Positions 36,124 through 44,419 of a DNA stretch of 64,000 nucleotides are shown here, in pieces. The position numbers were made by a program, and so were the translations under genes. Origin of the DNA: Anabaena sphaerica FACHB-251 (lineage in GTDB: Bacteria > Cyanobacteriota > Cyanobacteriia > Cyanobacteriales > Nostocaceae); contig NZ_JACJQU010000002.1 in the NCBI RefSeq assembly GCF_014696825.1, positions 434,001 to 498,000 of the forward strand, in the 5' to 3' direction. The notes below the pieces were generated by a model. That model was not told the DNA's origin. It saw nothing but the letters and a program-made list of their open reading frames with translations, and did not search any database. Within the stretch, counting starts at the first letter, position 1. Every line of letters begins with the position of its first letter.

Positions 36124-37119
36124 ATGGCATCTATTTTGTTGGAAAAGCCTTTATACAGCACAGATTATGGTTCTGCTTATGTGGGAGATTCTTTGGAATT
36201 ATTAGATAAGTTAGAAACAGACTCTATTGATTTAGTGATGACTTCTCCCCCTTTTGCATTACAACGGGAAAAAAGTTATGGTAATGTTGAACAGGAAGAA
36301 TATGTAGATTGGCTATTTACTTTCTGTAAAAAAGTCTATAGAGTTCTCAAACCTGAAGGAAGTTTTGTTATAGATTTAGGGGGAGCATATCAAAGTAAAC
36401 GTCCTGTGCGTTCCCTCTATAATTATCGCATTTTAATAAAATTATGTGATGAGTTAGATTTTCGTTTAGCTGAGGAATTTTTTTGGTATAATCCTTCTAA
36501 GTTACCTTCACCAATTGAATGGGTAAATAAACGCAAAATTCGCGCTAAGGATGCAGTTAATACTATTTGGTGGTTGTCAAAAACTGATTTTCCGAAAGCT
36601 AATGTCAGTAAGGTACTTGTTCCTTATTCTGACAGGATGAAAAAGCTACAAGCTAATCCTGAAAAATATTATAAACCTAAAGAACGTCCTTCCGGACATG
36701 AAATTAGTTCAGCTTTTGCTAATGATAATGGAGGTGCAATTCCTGCTAATTTATTACAAATTCCCAATACAGAAAGCAATTCTCGCTATATGCAGCTTTG
36801 TAAAGCTGTGGGAATTAAGCCCCATCCTGCGAGGTTTCCGCAAAAATTACCTGCATTTTTTATTGATTTTCTCACAGACCCAGGAGATATAGTTTTGGAT
36901 ATATTTGCAGGTTCTAATACTACTGGTGCTGCTGCGGAAGTTGTGCAGCGAAATTGGATTGCTTTTGAGCAAAACTCCTCTTATTTAGCGGCTTCTGCGT
37001 TTAGATTTATGGATCTTAATCAAGGTGTGGATGAAGGTTTAAGAATATTTCAGGAACTGATGAATCAAAGTAATAACAGGACTTACGCAAAAAGGAACGG
37101 AAGTAGGGGTAATTCATGA
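36124..37119 (+). CDS. Solitary DNA methyltransferase (beta class, N4-cytosine-type motif)
   Basis: A 331-residue SAM-dependent DNA methyltransferase with motif IV T-S-P-P-F at 40-44 and motif I F-A-G-S-N-T-T-G at about 261-268, i.e. the beta order (IV before I). S-P-P-F is typical of N4-cytosine enzymes, although some N6-adenine enzymes share it. No restriction endonuclease is adjacent, so it is probably an orphan methyltransferase; cyanobacteria have such enzymes, e.g. GGCC-specific ones in Synechocystis. I cannot assign its recognition site. The frame opens at TTG 36118, but ATG 36124 is preferred. Its stop lies inside a 28-bp perfect palindrome. Confidence 0.82.
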   Translation: MASILLEKPLYSTDYGSAYVGDSLELLDKLETDSIDLVMTSPPFALQREKSYGNVEQEEYVDWLFTFCKKVYRVLKPEGSFVIDLGGAYQSKRPVRSLYNYRILIKLCDELDFRLAEEFFWYNPSKLPSPIEWVNKRKIRAKDAVNTIWWLSKTDFPKANVSKVLVPYSDRMKKLQANPEKYYKPKERPSGHEISSAFANDNGGAIPANLLQIPNTESNSRYMQLCKAVGIKPHPARFPQKLPAFFIDFLTDPGDIVLDIFAGSNTTGAAAEVVQRNWIAFEQNSSYLAASAFRFMDLNQGVDEGLRIFQELMNQSNNRTYAKRNGSRGNS

Positions 37120-37130
37120 ATTACCCCTAC
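37103..37130 (+). terminator. 28-bp perfect palindrome over the methyltransferase stop
   Basis: GTAGGGGTAATTCA and its exact reverse complement form 14-bp arms with no spacer. The gene's TGA (37117-37119) lies in the right arm. The hairpin could terminate the cluster transcript or be a dispersed palindromic repeat that was captured by the 3' end. Confidence 0.65.
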
Positions 37131-37170
37131 ATAAGTCAGAGCGATCGCTAATTATTTCCTATTCAAAAAT

Positions 37171-37815
37171 CTAGCCTAACAATTCCAGATTAGAGAAAAG
37201 AAACTCTTGGATAGAGACATTTCCATTTGTTTCAGTGCGAATTTCCCGACGGTTGAGAATGTAATAATTCCCTACCTTTTCATATTCATCTGTAAACTCA
37301 CTCCGACCGCCTTTTTGAACATTGGTTTTGGGGTCATGATATACAGCATCATAGGTGTGAGATAGATATCCTGCCCCAGTTTCGTGAATGCTGAAAGTGT
37401 TAATAGTCACAACAACTCCATGAATATGACGATGAACAAGAGTCACTACATCGTTACGAACTTTATATTTATCACCTGTTGATTTTCCACCAAGGATAAT
37501 TTCTACAGCCCCAGTTTCATCAGTTTCTCCATAGCTAAAAGTATTTTCGCCATGAGTTTGTTCAAAGGTGCGACGGACACGGTGAACAGCAATTTCCCAA
37601 GTTTGGCTGTCAATAGATTTTTTGGCGGCTTCGTCTTCTACTCCCGTAACTTCCCATTTGAGATTAGCGTCAATACGAATTTTGCCAGTGAACACTTGGC
37701 CATCATATTTATAAGTGATATCTGCGGTGTAACCGGGGAAATTTTCATCCCAAGTGTAACGGTTTTCATAAGCAGCCCGGAAAAGTTCTTGGGCAGAGAT
37801 TTGAGTAACTGTCAT
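37171..37815 (-). CDS. DUF3386 protein
   Basis: A 214-residue cytosolic protein matching the cyanobacterial/plastid DUF3386 family: MTVTQISAQELFRAAYENRYTWD start, W-D-E-N-F-P-G-Y and a predominantly beta-sheet middle. The fold is probably a lipocalin-like beta barrel. Function is unknown, but the family is nearly universal in oxygenic phototrophs. It is divergent from the GAF-LuxR gene, with 103 bp between the starts. Confidence 0.85.
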   Translation of the reverse strand: MTVTQISAQELFRAAYENRYTWDENFPGYTADITYKYDGQVFTGKIRIDANLKWEVTGVEDEAAKKSIDSQTWEIAVHRVRRTFEQTHGENTFSYGETDETGAVEIILGGKSTGDKYKVRNDVVTLVHRHIHGVVVTINTFSIHETGAGYLSHTYDAVYHDPKTNVQKGGRSEFTDEYEKVGNYYILNRREIRTETNGNVSIQEFLFSNLELLG

Positions 37816-37918
37816 GATGCTTGTCCTCTGGCTACAAGTGATAATAGCGTTTTATCGTTGATGATATTAGGATAGAGGTAATTATCGCAGTTCGCATAGT
37901 CCCCAACTGGGTACTCTT

Positions 37919-38590
37919 ATGACTAAAACACTCCACGCCATTTTTGAAGCGATCGCTAATGTTGAAACTGAGCAAGAATTACAACAGGCTCTGATGGACA
38001 GCTTATGCGACCATTTTGGCGTGCAGCATTGGGGTATTTCTTTTCTAGATAACGAGTTATTAACATCAGTAGAAATTCCCGAAATTCCTGCGGTATGCTT
38101 AGAAGCTAATCCCATCGGCCGCTATGTTGTAGAACGTCACGCCCCTACCCATGAGCAATTAATCTTATCACCAGAAGACTGGAAAAATTTTTGTACCCGT
38201 CACGAACACGTTATGACTGGACCGATAGTTTGTGATGGTCGGTTAGTAGGAACTCTCAACTTTGCCCGTGACCCCGGAAACCCTCCTTTTAATGCTAATG
38301 ATTTAGCTGATTTAAGTGCTTTATGTATTCATTTATCAGCAAAAATAGCCACCCTCCGAGCAAAACCTAAAACCCTTCAATCTGCCGTTAGCTGTCCCCT
38401 CACAGCCAGGGAATTAGAAATTGCGGAATTAGTCGCCCAAGGTTTAACAAATGGGGAAATCGCGGTTAAACTTTGGATTACCCAAAATACTGTTAAACAA
38501 GCATTGAAAAGAATGTTTAAAAAATTAGAAGTTTCTGCCCGTGCGGAAATGGTAGCGAAATTGCAAGATAAATTCGTAATTCGTAATTAA
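37919..38590 (+). CDS. GAF-LuxR-type transcriptional regulator
   Basis: A 223-residue regulator with an N-terminal GAF-like sensor domain (about 5-145) and a C-terminal LuxR-type helix-turn-helix (about 158-218, LTARELEIAELVAQGLTNGEIAVKL and NTVKQALKRMFKKLEV). There is no receiver domain, so a bound ligand or redox signal is likely to control it. A cysteine pair region (SLCDHFG, NFCTRHE) is present, but there is no clear chromophore Cys motif. It is near the DUF3386 gene and convergent with the mrp operon; its targets are unknown. Confidence 0.85.
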   Translation: MTKTLHAIFEAIANVETEQELQQALMDSLCDHFGVQHWGISFLDNELLTSVEIPEIPAVCLEANPIGRYVVERHAPTHEQLILSPEDWKNFCTRHEHVMTGPIVCDGRLVGTLNFARDPGNPPFNANDLADLSALCIHLSAKIATLRAKPKTLQSAVSCPLTARELEIAELVAQGLTNGEIAVKLWITQNTVKQALKRMFKKLEVSARAEMVAKLQDKFVIRN

Positions 38591-38714
38591 GAATTAACCA
38601 TCAGTTTATTCATGTTCAAAATCCGTAGAAGAGAGTGGTAATTTCATTTTGAGTTAATGTATTTCTTCCTTCGCGCCTTTGCTCCTCTGCGTCTCTGCGC
38701 GAAACCCCTCAAAA

Positions 38715-39377
38715 CTACAATAAACCTCGATAACGAATAAAAATCAAAACTACCGCCCAAGAACCTAGCGCCACCTTCACAGCAACGATAATATTTAATA
38801 TCGGCAAAATTCCCCCACTAAATAACGCCCCTAACTCCCCATGTGGTAACTCTAATCCCGACAAAGTTATCACTGATAAAACGATAAAAACCAACACTGA
38901 AACCTTCTCCCAAATTGCAGCGTGATAACGTTGGTAAATATCCTGCATCCATTGATAGGATGAAGTAATTGCTATTAAACCTATTGCTGTTCCACCAGCT
39001 ACACCCGCAGCAAAACCACCACCAGGGCTTAAATGTCCTCTAATTGCTAATTCAATTCCTACTAACGCTGCAATTGTCGCCCCCAAACGAGCTAAAATTA
39101 TGGATGGTTGATCTTTGAATTGATAAATAGTGCAGGATGGATTTTCATTAGCTAATAAAAAACTACATCCCAGAATCGCAATTGTAAATACAATCACTTC
39201 AAAAATAGTATCATATAAACGATTGCGGAAAATAATACCTGATACCGCATTGACAACACCACTTTCTTTAACCACTGTTTCCGTAATAGAAATAGCTGCT
39301 AAGTCTGGTGCTGAATCAGACATAATCAGCATTTTTACAAACAATGCTATTCCCGCTAAAATGTAAACCCATTTCAT
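38715..39377 (-). CDS. mrpB: Mrp antiporter subunit B fused to MbhE-like segment
   Basis: A 220-residue membrane protein. The first 80 residues resemble the MbhE-like segment that in MrpA lies at the far C terminus (ESGVVNAVSGIIFRNRLYDTIFEV, the loop before the MrpB part). The rest is MnhB/MrpB (L-A-R-L-G-A-T-I-A-A, G-H-L-S-P-G-G-G-F-A-A-G). The Mrp complex exchanges Na+ or Li+ for protons in the cytoplasmic membrane and supports pH and salt tolerance. It is the last gene of the operon, overlapping the upstream gene by 4 bp. Confidence 0.82.
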   Translation of the reverse strand: MKWVYILAGIALFVKMLIMSDSAPDLAAISITETVVKESGVVNAVSGIIFRNRLYDTIFEVIVFTIAILGCSFLLANENPSCTIYQFKDQPSIILARLGATIAALVGIELAIRGHLSPGGGFAAGVAGGTAIGLIAITSSYQWMQDIYQRYHAAIWEKVSVLVFIVLSVITLSGLELPHGELGALFSGGILPILNIIVAVKVALGSWAVVLIFIRYRGLL

Positions 39378-39940
39378 AAATGCTTCTCCCCTGAATCTAA
39401 AACATTGACATAGTTTAAACTGGTGTTTGGTGATGAAAGTTCGCTTTCTATGATTTTATAGATGCGCTGTACTCGAATCGCAGTTTGGTAAGTTTCCTGT
39501 GTTTGATTATTTGCTGCTAATGGCGCACAGGTAGCATGAACTTCTTTTTCCGTTAACGCCTTTTGCAAACACTGGTTACTGTTATAAGGTACGAGTTCAA
39601 GACGCATATAATGTTTTTTGAAAATGCTGCGAAAGTCGTTGATAAGTTCTTCAAAACTGCTATCTTGATTGTTTTCTATTGACTGATTTTCAATCACACC
39701 CAAACGCAAAACTAAGGATGAACGAACAGCGATTGCATAGAGAGTTATAGATAACATTGTTCCCATTAATGCTTCTGTTAAAGCTACATCTGCCGCCCCT
39801 AAAACTGCATCTACCAGTGCTGCTATTGCACCCAATACCCCGCGCAAAACTAACGCATGATAGGGGTTAACTTGAGCTACTAACATCCCCGCAGTTAAGG
39901 GTAACAAAGCAATAATTAGATAAAGATAAGAATCATTCAT
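39374..39940 (-). CDS. mrpA: MrpA-like DUF4040 (MbhD-like) subunit
   Basis: A 188-residue protein with three membrane helices of the DUF4040/MbhD type (about 5-75; LVLRGVLGAIAALVDAVLGAADVALTEAL), corresponding to a C-terminal part of full MrpA, followed by a polar 110-residue extension. There is no antiporter-like N-terminal 14-helix domain, so the operon carries only the truncated cyanobacterial form of MrpA. The extension may be a cytoplasmic interaction tail. Overlaps both neighbours by 4-8 bp. Confidence 0.78.
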   Translation of the reverse strand: MNDSYLYLIIALLPLTAGMLVAQVNPYHALVLRGVLGAIAALVDAVLGAADVALTEALMGTMLSITLYAIAVRSSLVLRLGVIENQSIENNQDSSFEELINDFRSIFKKHYMRLELVPYNSNQCLQKALTEKEVHATCAPLAANNQTQETYQTAIRVQRIYKIIESELSSPNTSLNYVNVLDSGEKHL

Positions 39941-40211
39941 TTTTCGCCTCTTCAGTTGAACAATATGCTATTACATAACCAAGCATGGTATTCCAAATTG
40001 CTAAGGAAATAAGTCCCAAAACCAGTAATGGCCATTCACTGGGGATTTTTAGTAATAGTCCGACAATAATCAGCATCGAACCCAATGTATCAGCAACAGA
40101 AAGGCCGTGTAATTTAAACAATACTGATTTGTTACTGACTAAATGAGATGTTCCCCAAAACCAAAAGAAGATACCAATACCTATTAAGGTATAACTAATA
40201 ATATTAATCAT
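39933..40211 (-). CDS. mrpG: Mrp antiporter subunit G
   Basis: A 92-residue protein with three hydrophobic helices of MnhG/MrpG type (TLIGIGIFFWFWGT, FKLHGLSVADTLGSMLIIVGLLL). The K-L-H-G-L-S-V-A-D-T segment is the family signature. It is a small structural subunit of the Mrp complex, overlapping mrpA by 8 bp and mrpF by 4 bp. Confidence 0.88.
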   Translation of the reverse strand: MINIISYTLIGIGIFFWFWGTSHLVSNKSVLFKLHGLSVADTLGSMLIIVGLLLKIPSEWPLLVLGLISLAIWNTMLGYVIAYCSTEEAKNE

Positions 40212-40465
40212 GCTTCATTTAACCTTCTTAAAATATGTGCTAATAACATGAAGCCGGCATTGCCAACACTCAACATAATTGCTGCTACTACACCTATCAT
40301 CCAATCATCACGCAAAACGGAAATGACTAAAATCATGATGGCTGATTTGCTAGAAGCACTGCCAAAAGCTAACATCATCTGCCAAGTATCATCTGTTTTC
40401 CAAGCTTCATAAATGGGAATGAGCAAAGCTGCAATCATGGCGATTAAAACTATTTCTAAATTCAT
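40208..40465 (-). CDS. mrpF: Mrp antiporter subunit F
   Basis: An 85-residue protein with three hydrophobic helices and the S-S-K-S-A-I-M-I-L-V-I-S-V-L-R-D-D-W block typical of MrpF in cyanobacteria. Overlaps mrpG by 4 bp and follows mrpE by 2 bp. Assignment rests mainly on size, topology and operon position. Confidence 0.82.
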   Translation of the reverse strand: MNLEIVLIAMIAALLIPIYEAWKTDDTWQMMLAFGSASSKSAIMILVISVLRDDWMIGVVAAIMLSVGNAGFMLLAHILRRLNEA

Positions 40466-40467
40466 GA

Positions 40468-40851
40468 TTATTTACCTCTAGGTTTAATGTAGTGGACTTC
40501 ATAAGATCCTTCTTCTTCGTGGTGTTTGACAACTATGGTTTTAGGTGTAAAAGTAATGAGAAATATATCTATGAAAACTAGAAGGGGAGAACGCTTCAGC
40601 TTCACTGTTTCCATGATGATTTCTTCTTGCTTATGGGGACGCAATATTATTTCAAATGCTTCCTTATAAGCCACTAAAATTGCAACCAAGATTTGACTGA
40701 TAACTTTGAACCATTCTGTTAATTTTTCCCTTGATGTGTAACCACGTGGTAAGAGAATAGCAATAGCTACGCCGATGATAATATTTATCAAACTCACATC
40801 AGAGGTGAGTAAAAACCAAATTGATAGTCGTAATACCAAATGTCCAATCAT
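40468..40851 (-). CDS. mrpE: Mrp antiporter subunit E
   Basis: A 127-residue MnhE/MrpE protein with two membrane helices, followed by a cytoplasmic domain (F-E-I-I-L-R-P..., T-P-K-T-I-V-V) characteristic of the family. ATG 40851 overlaps the mrpD stop by 4 bp (ATGA); the longer frame from TTG 40866 is less likely. Confidence 0.88.
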   Translation of the reverse strand: MIGHLVLRLSIWFLLTSDVSLINIIIGVAIAILLPRGYTSREKLTEWFKVISQILVAILVAYKEAFEIILRPHKQEEIIMETVKLKRSPLLVFIDIFLITFTPKTIVVKHHEEEGSYEVHYIKPRGK

Positions 40852-42281
40852 GCAAATGCCATCCAAAATAGCAGGATTAAAGTCAAACTCATTACACCAA
40901 CCAAATGATCAAATTCTTCAAATACACGGGGTAGATAGATTGCTAACTGTTTAAAAATTAAATGATATGCTAACCAACCGATGGCGATAGTTAGAATTGC
41001 TTTGATAATATCAGCAACGTTATAAGCCTGGAAATAGACAACATTTGCCACAACTAAACCAGTCAGCAAGAATATCACTGCTAACCAAAAACCGGGTTTT
41101 ACTTTTTGTTCTTCGTCTTTTTTATGGGGTAAAAAGATGAATTTTGCAAAGGATATAGCTGTGCCTACAGCAGCAATATTCATGGCGATAACTTGCCAAG
41201 ATTCTATATTTTTCATGGTTAACACCTTTGCCCCAAAACCTGCCAACAAAGGAAATCCAGAAATTGATAAACTAGCGGTAACTAAAGGTATCCAAATTTT
41301 TGTATTAATAGGTTTATATTGCAGTTCTTTAAAATTGCGACTGGGTAAAGAACCCGCAGTCAAAAATAAAGACGACTTCACCAGTCCATGAGTCAGCGCA
41401 TAAAATCCACCTACCGCAGGTGCAGCCAAAATAAAGCCTAACTGGGAAATAGTATGAAAAGCCAACATCCGTTTTGTATCTTTTTCTAAAACGGCATAGG
41501 ATACACCCATTAAAGCTGTTCCTACTCCTAAAATTCTGACTATAAAATCAATTTCTTCAGAAATGGCAGCACAACGCAACAAAGGTAAAACACTGGCTTT
41601 AACCACAACTCCTGAAAGCAACGCAGAAACTGGCGTTTCTGATTCTGAATGTGTTAAAGGTAGCCATAATCCCGATACAAAAATCCCAGCTTTTACTAAT
41701 AATCCGAGAAAAATTAATGCTAATGCTTCTGGTGGTGATCCCTTTAAACCTGCAAAACTAAAAGAATGATGTGTTTGATAAACTAACACTGCACCAACCA
41801 GGTAAAACAACATGGCAGTGTTGCTAATAAATAGATAGCGTAAACCTACCCAAATTGAGCGATCGCTGCGAGGATAAGCAATTAATAAAAAAGCTGCAAT
41901 GCCGCTGACTTCTAAAGCTACATATAAACTGACAAAATCTGCACAAATAAAGGCAGCATTTAAACTACCATGTACAATAATAGTTTGGGCATAGAAAAAA
42001 GCTGTTTTTTCACTATTCCAACAGTAAATAATTACCGCAGCCGTAACCAGGGCATTTGTTAAAATAAAGTAGGCGCTTAATTGATCAGCTACTAATGTGA
42101 TTCCGAAACTGTCAAGTAAATTCAGGTTTAGAGGTGATGGTTCTAGAAATAGTTGCACTGCATAAGCAGCGGAAGCAATAGCCCCCCAAAGTGTCAAATG
42201 TCGGTTAAGTTTGGGGACTAAAAAAATGAGGAACCCTAGAAAAAATGGAATCGCAATCCAAGCAATGGTAATAGTATTCAT
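40848..42281 (-). CDS. mrpD: Mrp antiporter subunit D (NuoN/L-like)
   Basis: A 477-residue polytopic protein, about 13-14 helices, of the complex-I antiporter-like family. The helix-5 glutamate (YVALEVSGIAAF, around residue 120) and the conserved lysines in LLVKAGIFVSGLWLP and HGLVKSSLFL are the proton-path residues of the family. It is the only large antiporter-type subunit in this operon, since MrpA is truncated. Overlaps mrpC and mrpE by 4 bp each. Confidence 0.9.
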   Translation of the reverse strand: MNTITIAWIAIPFFLGFLIFLVPKLNRHLTLWGAIASAAYAVQLFLEPSPLNLNLLDSFGITLVADQLSAYFILTNALVTAAVIIYCWNSEKTAFFYAQTIIVHGSLNAAFICADFVSLYVALEVSGIAAFLLIAYPRSDRSIWVGLRYLFISNTAMLFYLVGAVLVYQTHHSFSFAGLKGSPPEALALIFLGLLVKAGIFVSGLWLPLTHSESETPVSALLSGVVVKASVLPLLRCAAISEEIDFIVRILGVGTALMGVSYAVLEKDTKRMLAFHTISQLGFILAAPAVGGFYALTHGLVKSSLFLTAGSLPSRNFKELQYKPINTKIWIPLVTASLSISGFPLLAGFGAKVLTMKNIESWQVIAMNIAAVGTAISFAKFIFLPHKKDEEQKVKPGFWLAVIFLLTGLVVANVVYFQAYNVADIIKAILTIAIGWLAYHLIFKQLAIYLPRVFEEFDHLVGVMSLTLILLFWMAFA

Positions 42282-42613
42282 GGCGTGTTGTTCTTCTCAA
42301 TCTCGCTGCTTTCTAATGTGGGATTATCCCTTGCTAACTTCATGACACCAACTAGCATCAAAGCCTGAATCGAAAAACCGATGACTATCGCTGTCAAAAT
42401 CACCGCCTGGGGAACGGGATCAGCATAAGCTACTTTTTTTACCTCATCAAGAATGGGAGTAAATAAACCCTCTCGTGATGCAATTAGTACATAAAAAGCA
42501 ATCACCCCCGTACTCATCACATCCATCGAAACAATCTTCATCACCAGGTTTTTTTTCAGGATGATGCCGAAAAAACCGCATAATATTGTTGCCAGTACGC
42601 ACGCTTCTAACAC
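42278..42613 (-). CDS. mrpC: Mrp antiporter subunit C (NuoK-like)
   Basis: A 111-residue NuoK-type protein with three helices and the D-P-V-P-Q-A-V-I-L-T-A-I-V-I-G block with its conserved proline and polar residues. The start is GTG 42613, with no nearby ATG in frame. First gene of the mrp operon (C-D-E-F-G-A-B), with the divergent promoter region containing repeated half-sites upstream. Confidence 0.88.
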   Translation of the reverse strand: MLEACVLATILCGFFGIILKKNLVMKIVSMDVMSTGVIAFYVLIASREGLFTPILDEVKKVAYADPVPQAVILTAIVIGFSIQALMLVGVMKLARDNPTLESSEIEKNNTP

Positions 42614-42705
42614 GGGAATTACTTATTAAATAAGGGATAGGGGATGTATCCCCGGCTTCTTTACGAAACTGGGGATCTGGATATTAGGTTTTTTTTTCAG
42701 TTGTC

Positions 42706-42764
42706 TAAAGTGCTATACTATTATTAGCACGAAACTTTAGTGCTAATCACACAAAAGCACTAAA
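42706..42764. promoter_or_regulatory. Four AGTGCTA-type half-sites between mrpC and the ATPase gene
   Basis: Two inverted pairs of the same motif: TAAAGTGCTA (42706-42715) with TTAGCAC (42724-42730), then TTTAGTGCT (42736-42744) with AGCACTAAA (42756-42764). The second pair has 9-bp perfect arms and an 11-bp spacer. The region is the shared promoter of the mrp operon and the divergent ATPase gene. The arrangement looks like a tandem operator for a dimeric regulator. Confidence 0.6.
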
Positions 42765-42801
42765 TTTATCTAATGATAATCATAATTACAGTTAATGATT
42801 T

Positions 42802-43929
42802 ATGCTTTCCCTAACAGCGCGAACTACTAATAAAGACGATAAACCTGTGAATTTCGATTTATCTACTTCTTTACAATTAATTGGACGTTCCTTAGAATTT
42901 CAGCGTATTGTAGATATACTTGCCCAGGATGGTGATTTGCTGATTACTGGAGTACCGGGAAGTGGAAGACGGACTTTAGTGAGGGTTGCAGCGCAGGAAG
43001 TTGGTGCGGTGGTTTTGGAGATAGACTGTATTCGCGCTACAGATGGGGAAAGATTTGTACAATTACTAGCAGAAGCGATTAGCCAAAATTGGGAAGCAAA
43101 AAAAATTGAAACTTGGGTTAAACAAACTGCAAGTGAATTTTTTATTTTTAATGCTGAAAGTAAACTTAAATTATTACGTTCTCTGAATCAACAACAACTA
43201 TGGCAAGCATTTACAATATTGCTTAAATTATTGCAAATGATGGCTGATAATTTAGATCAGCGAATTATTTTGATTTTGCAAAGTTTCCCCCATATTCGTT
43301 CTTGGGATCGCAATAATTTATGGGAATCAACTTTTAGAAAAGAAGTTAAAGCCAATCCTTATGTTAGTTATGTTTTGTTGGCGACAATTGGTGAAACAAT
43401 TCACCATCAAGATGAGCATAGATATTCTATAGAAACAATTCAATTAGCTCCTTTAGCTAAAGATGTTTTAGCATTGTGGATAAGAGAGATTCTGCATACA
43501 GAAAACCTCAAATTTGATCCTCATTCAAACGCATTGCAAATATTGTTAGATGCAGTTCAGGGAAATATTGGTGATGCTATGGCATTAATTCGCAGGTTAT
43601 CAACTTTGCAGCATCATCAAGGGTTAATTACCGAACAAGAAGTACAACAAGTAATTGAAGGAATGCTCAAAGATTTATCTATAACTTATGAATCTTTATT
43701 AATGTTACTACCAGCAAGTCAGATACATCTTTTAGAATCTTTAGCTGTTGATCCTACAGATAAACCGCAAAGTAAAGAATATATTCAAAAACATGGACTT
43801 TCTAGAGGTGGAAGTTTGCAAGGTGCTTTAACTGGGTTACAACACAAAGGTTTAATTTACAGTGCTGAACAAGGTTATCGTTTAGCTTTACCTTTATTAG
43901 CTTTGTGGTTAAAACAGCGGTTGAGTTAA
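42802..43929 (+). CDS. STAND/Orc1-Cdc6-like ATPase
   Basis: A 375-residue AAA+-type ATPase, with the domain order of archaeal-type or STAND ATP-binding proteins. Walker A is T-G-V-P-G-S-G-R-R-T (48-57), with arginine in place of the catalytic lysine, so nucleotide binding may be weak. A degenerate Walker B sits near 160 (RIILILQSF). An AAA lid follows (V-Q-G-N-I-G-D-A-M-A-L-I-R-R-L near 250) and then a winged-helix end (S-R-G-G-S-L-Q-G-A-L, 340-375). Divergent from mrpC; whether it regulates mrp expression or is an independent gene is unknown. Confidence 0.7.
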   Translation: MLSLTARTTNKDDKPVNFDLSTSLQLIGRSLEFQRIVDILAQDGDLLITGVPGSGRRTLVRVAAQEVGAVVLEIDCIRATDGERFVQLLAEAISQNWEAKKIETWVKQTASEFFIFNAESKLKLLRSLNQQQLWQAFTILLKLLQMMADNLDQRIILILQSFPHIRSWDRNNLWESTFRKEVKANPYVSYVLLATIGETIHHQDEHRYSIETIQLAPLAKDVLALWIREILHTENLKFDPHSNALQILLDAVQGNIGDAMALIRRLSTLQHHQGLITEQEVQQVIEGMLKDLSITYESLLMLLPASQIHLLESLAVDPTDKPQSKEYIQKHGLSRGGSLQGALTGLQHKGLIYSAEQGYRLALPLLALWLKQRLS

Positions 43930-43943
43930 TTTACAGTTTCTCT

Positions 43944-44124
43944 TTACCATACTCTGCATGGGAATGAATTTTATAAAAGATTTTCTCGTTTCTCGTTCCC
44001 ATACTCTGTATGGGAATGAACTTAACAAGATTCTACCTTGTTTGTAAACTAGAGTCAGAGACTCTTAAATTGTATTCCCAGTCAGAGACTAGGAACAAGA
44101 AAAGTCTGCAACTGGGAACAAGAA
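43944..44124. repeat. 107-bp-family element copy C with flanking fragments
   Basis: Positions 43992-44099 are bounded by CTCGTTCCC and GGAACAAG and read as the reverse orientation of copies A (22744-22850) and B (60472-60578), with diverged middle. Left of it, 43949-43975 has a second partial left end (CATACTCTGCATGGGAATGA), and right of it, 44105-44123 has a partial right end (CTGCAACTGGGAACAAG). That suggests one copy inserted into another. Confidence 0.65.
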
Positions 44125-44182
44125 AAAATTAATTGTGTATAATCAAATGAGGATAATCAGAATTTAGGGAGAAAAATTGACT

Positions 44183-44416
44183 ATGCAAAGTATGACAATA
44201 AAATCTCATGTTGGTCATGATGGAATGCTACATATATCTTTACCGCAAATTCAAGATACAGATGTAGAAGTAATCATTGTTTATCAACCAATACAGAAAA
44301 CTGAAAAACCATCTCTAGCATCACTATATGGAATTTGCGCTGATGATCCTATCATCATTGATGATGAAGGTATTTTCGACAACCTAGATGAAAAACTGAA
44401 AGGAGCATTTGATTAG
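44183..44416 (+). CDS. VapB-type antitoxin
   Basis: A 77-residue protein whose N-terminal half (KSHVGHDGMLHISLPQIQDTDVEVIIVYQP) is a cyanobacterial antitoxin-type beta domain and whose acidic C-terminal tail (D-D-E-G-I-F-D-N-L-D) would wrap a toxin. The frame opens at TTG 44177; ATG 44183 has AGGGAGA in the proper place. It is directly followed, with a 3 bp gap, by a vapC frame that is interrupted by a stop codon. Confidence 0.78.
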   Translation: MQSMTIKSHVGHDGMLHISLPQIQDTDVEVIIVYQPIQKTEKPSLASLYGICADDPIIIDDEGIFDNLDEKLKGAFD

Positions 44417-44419
44417 TAA

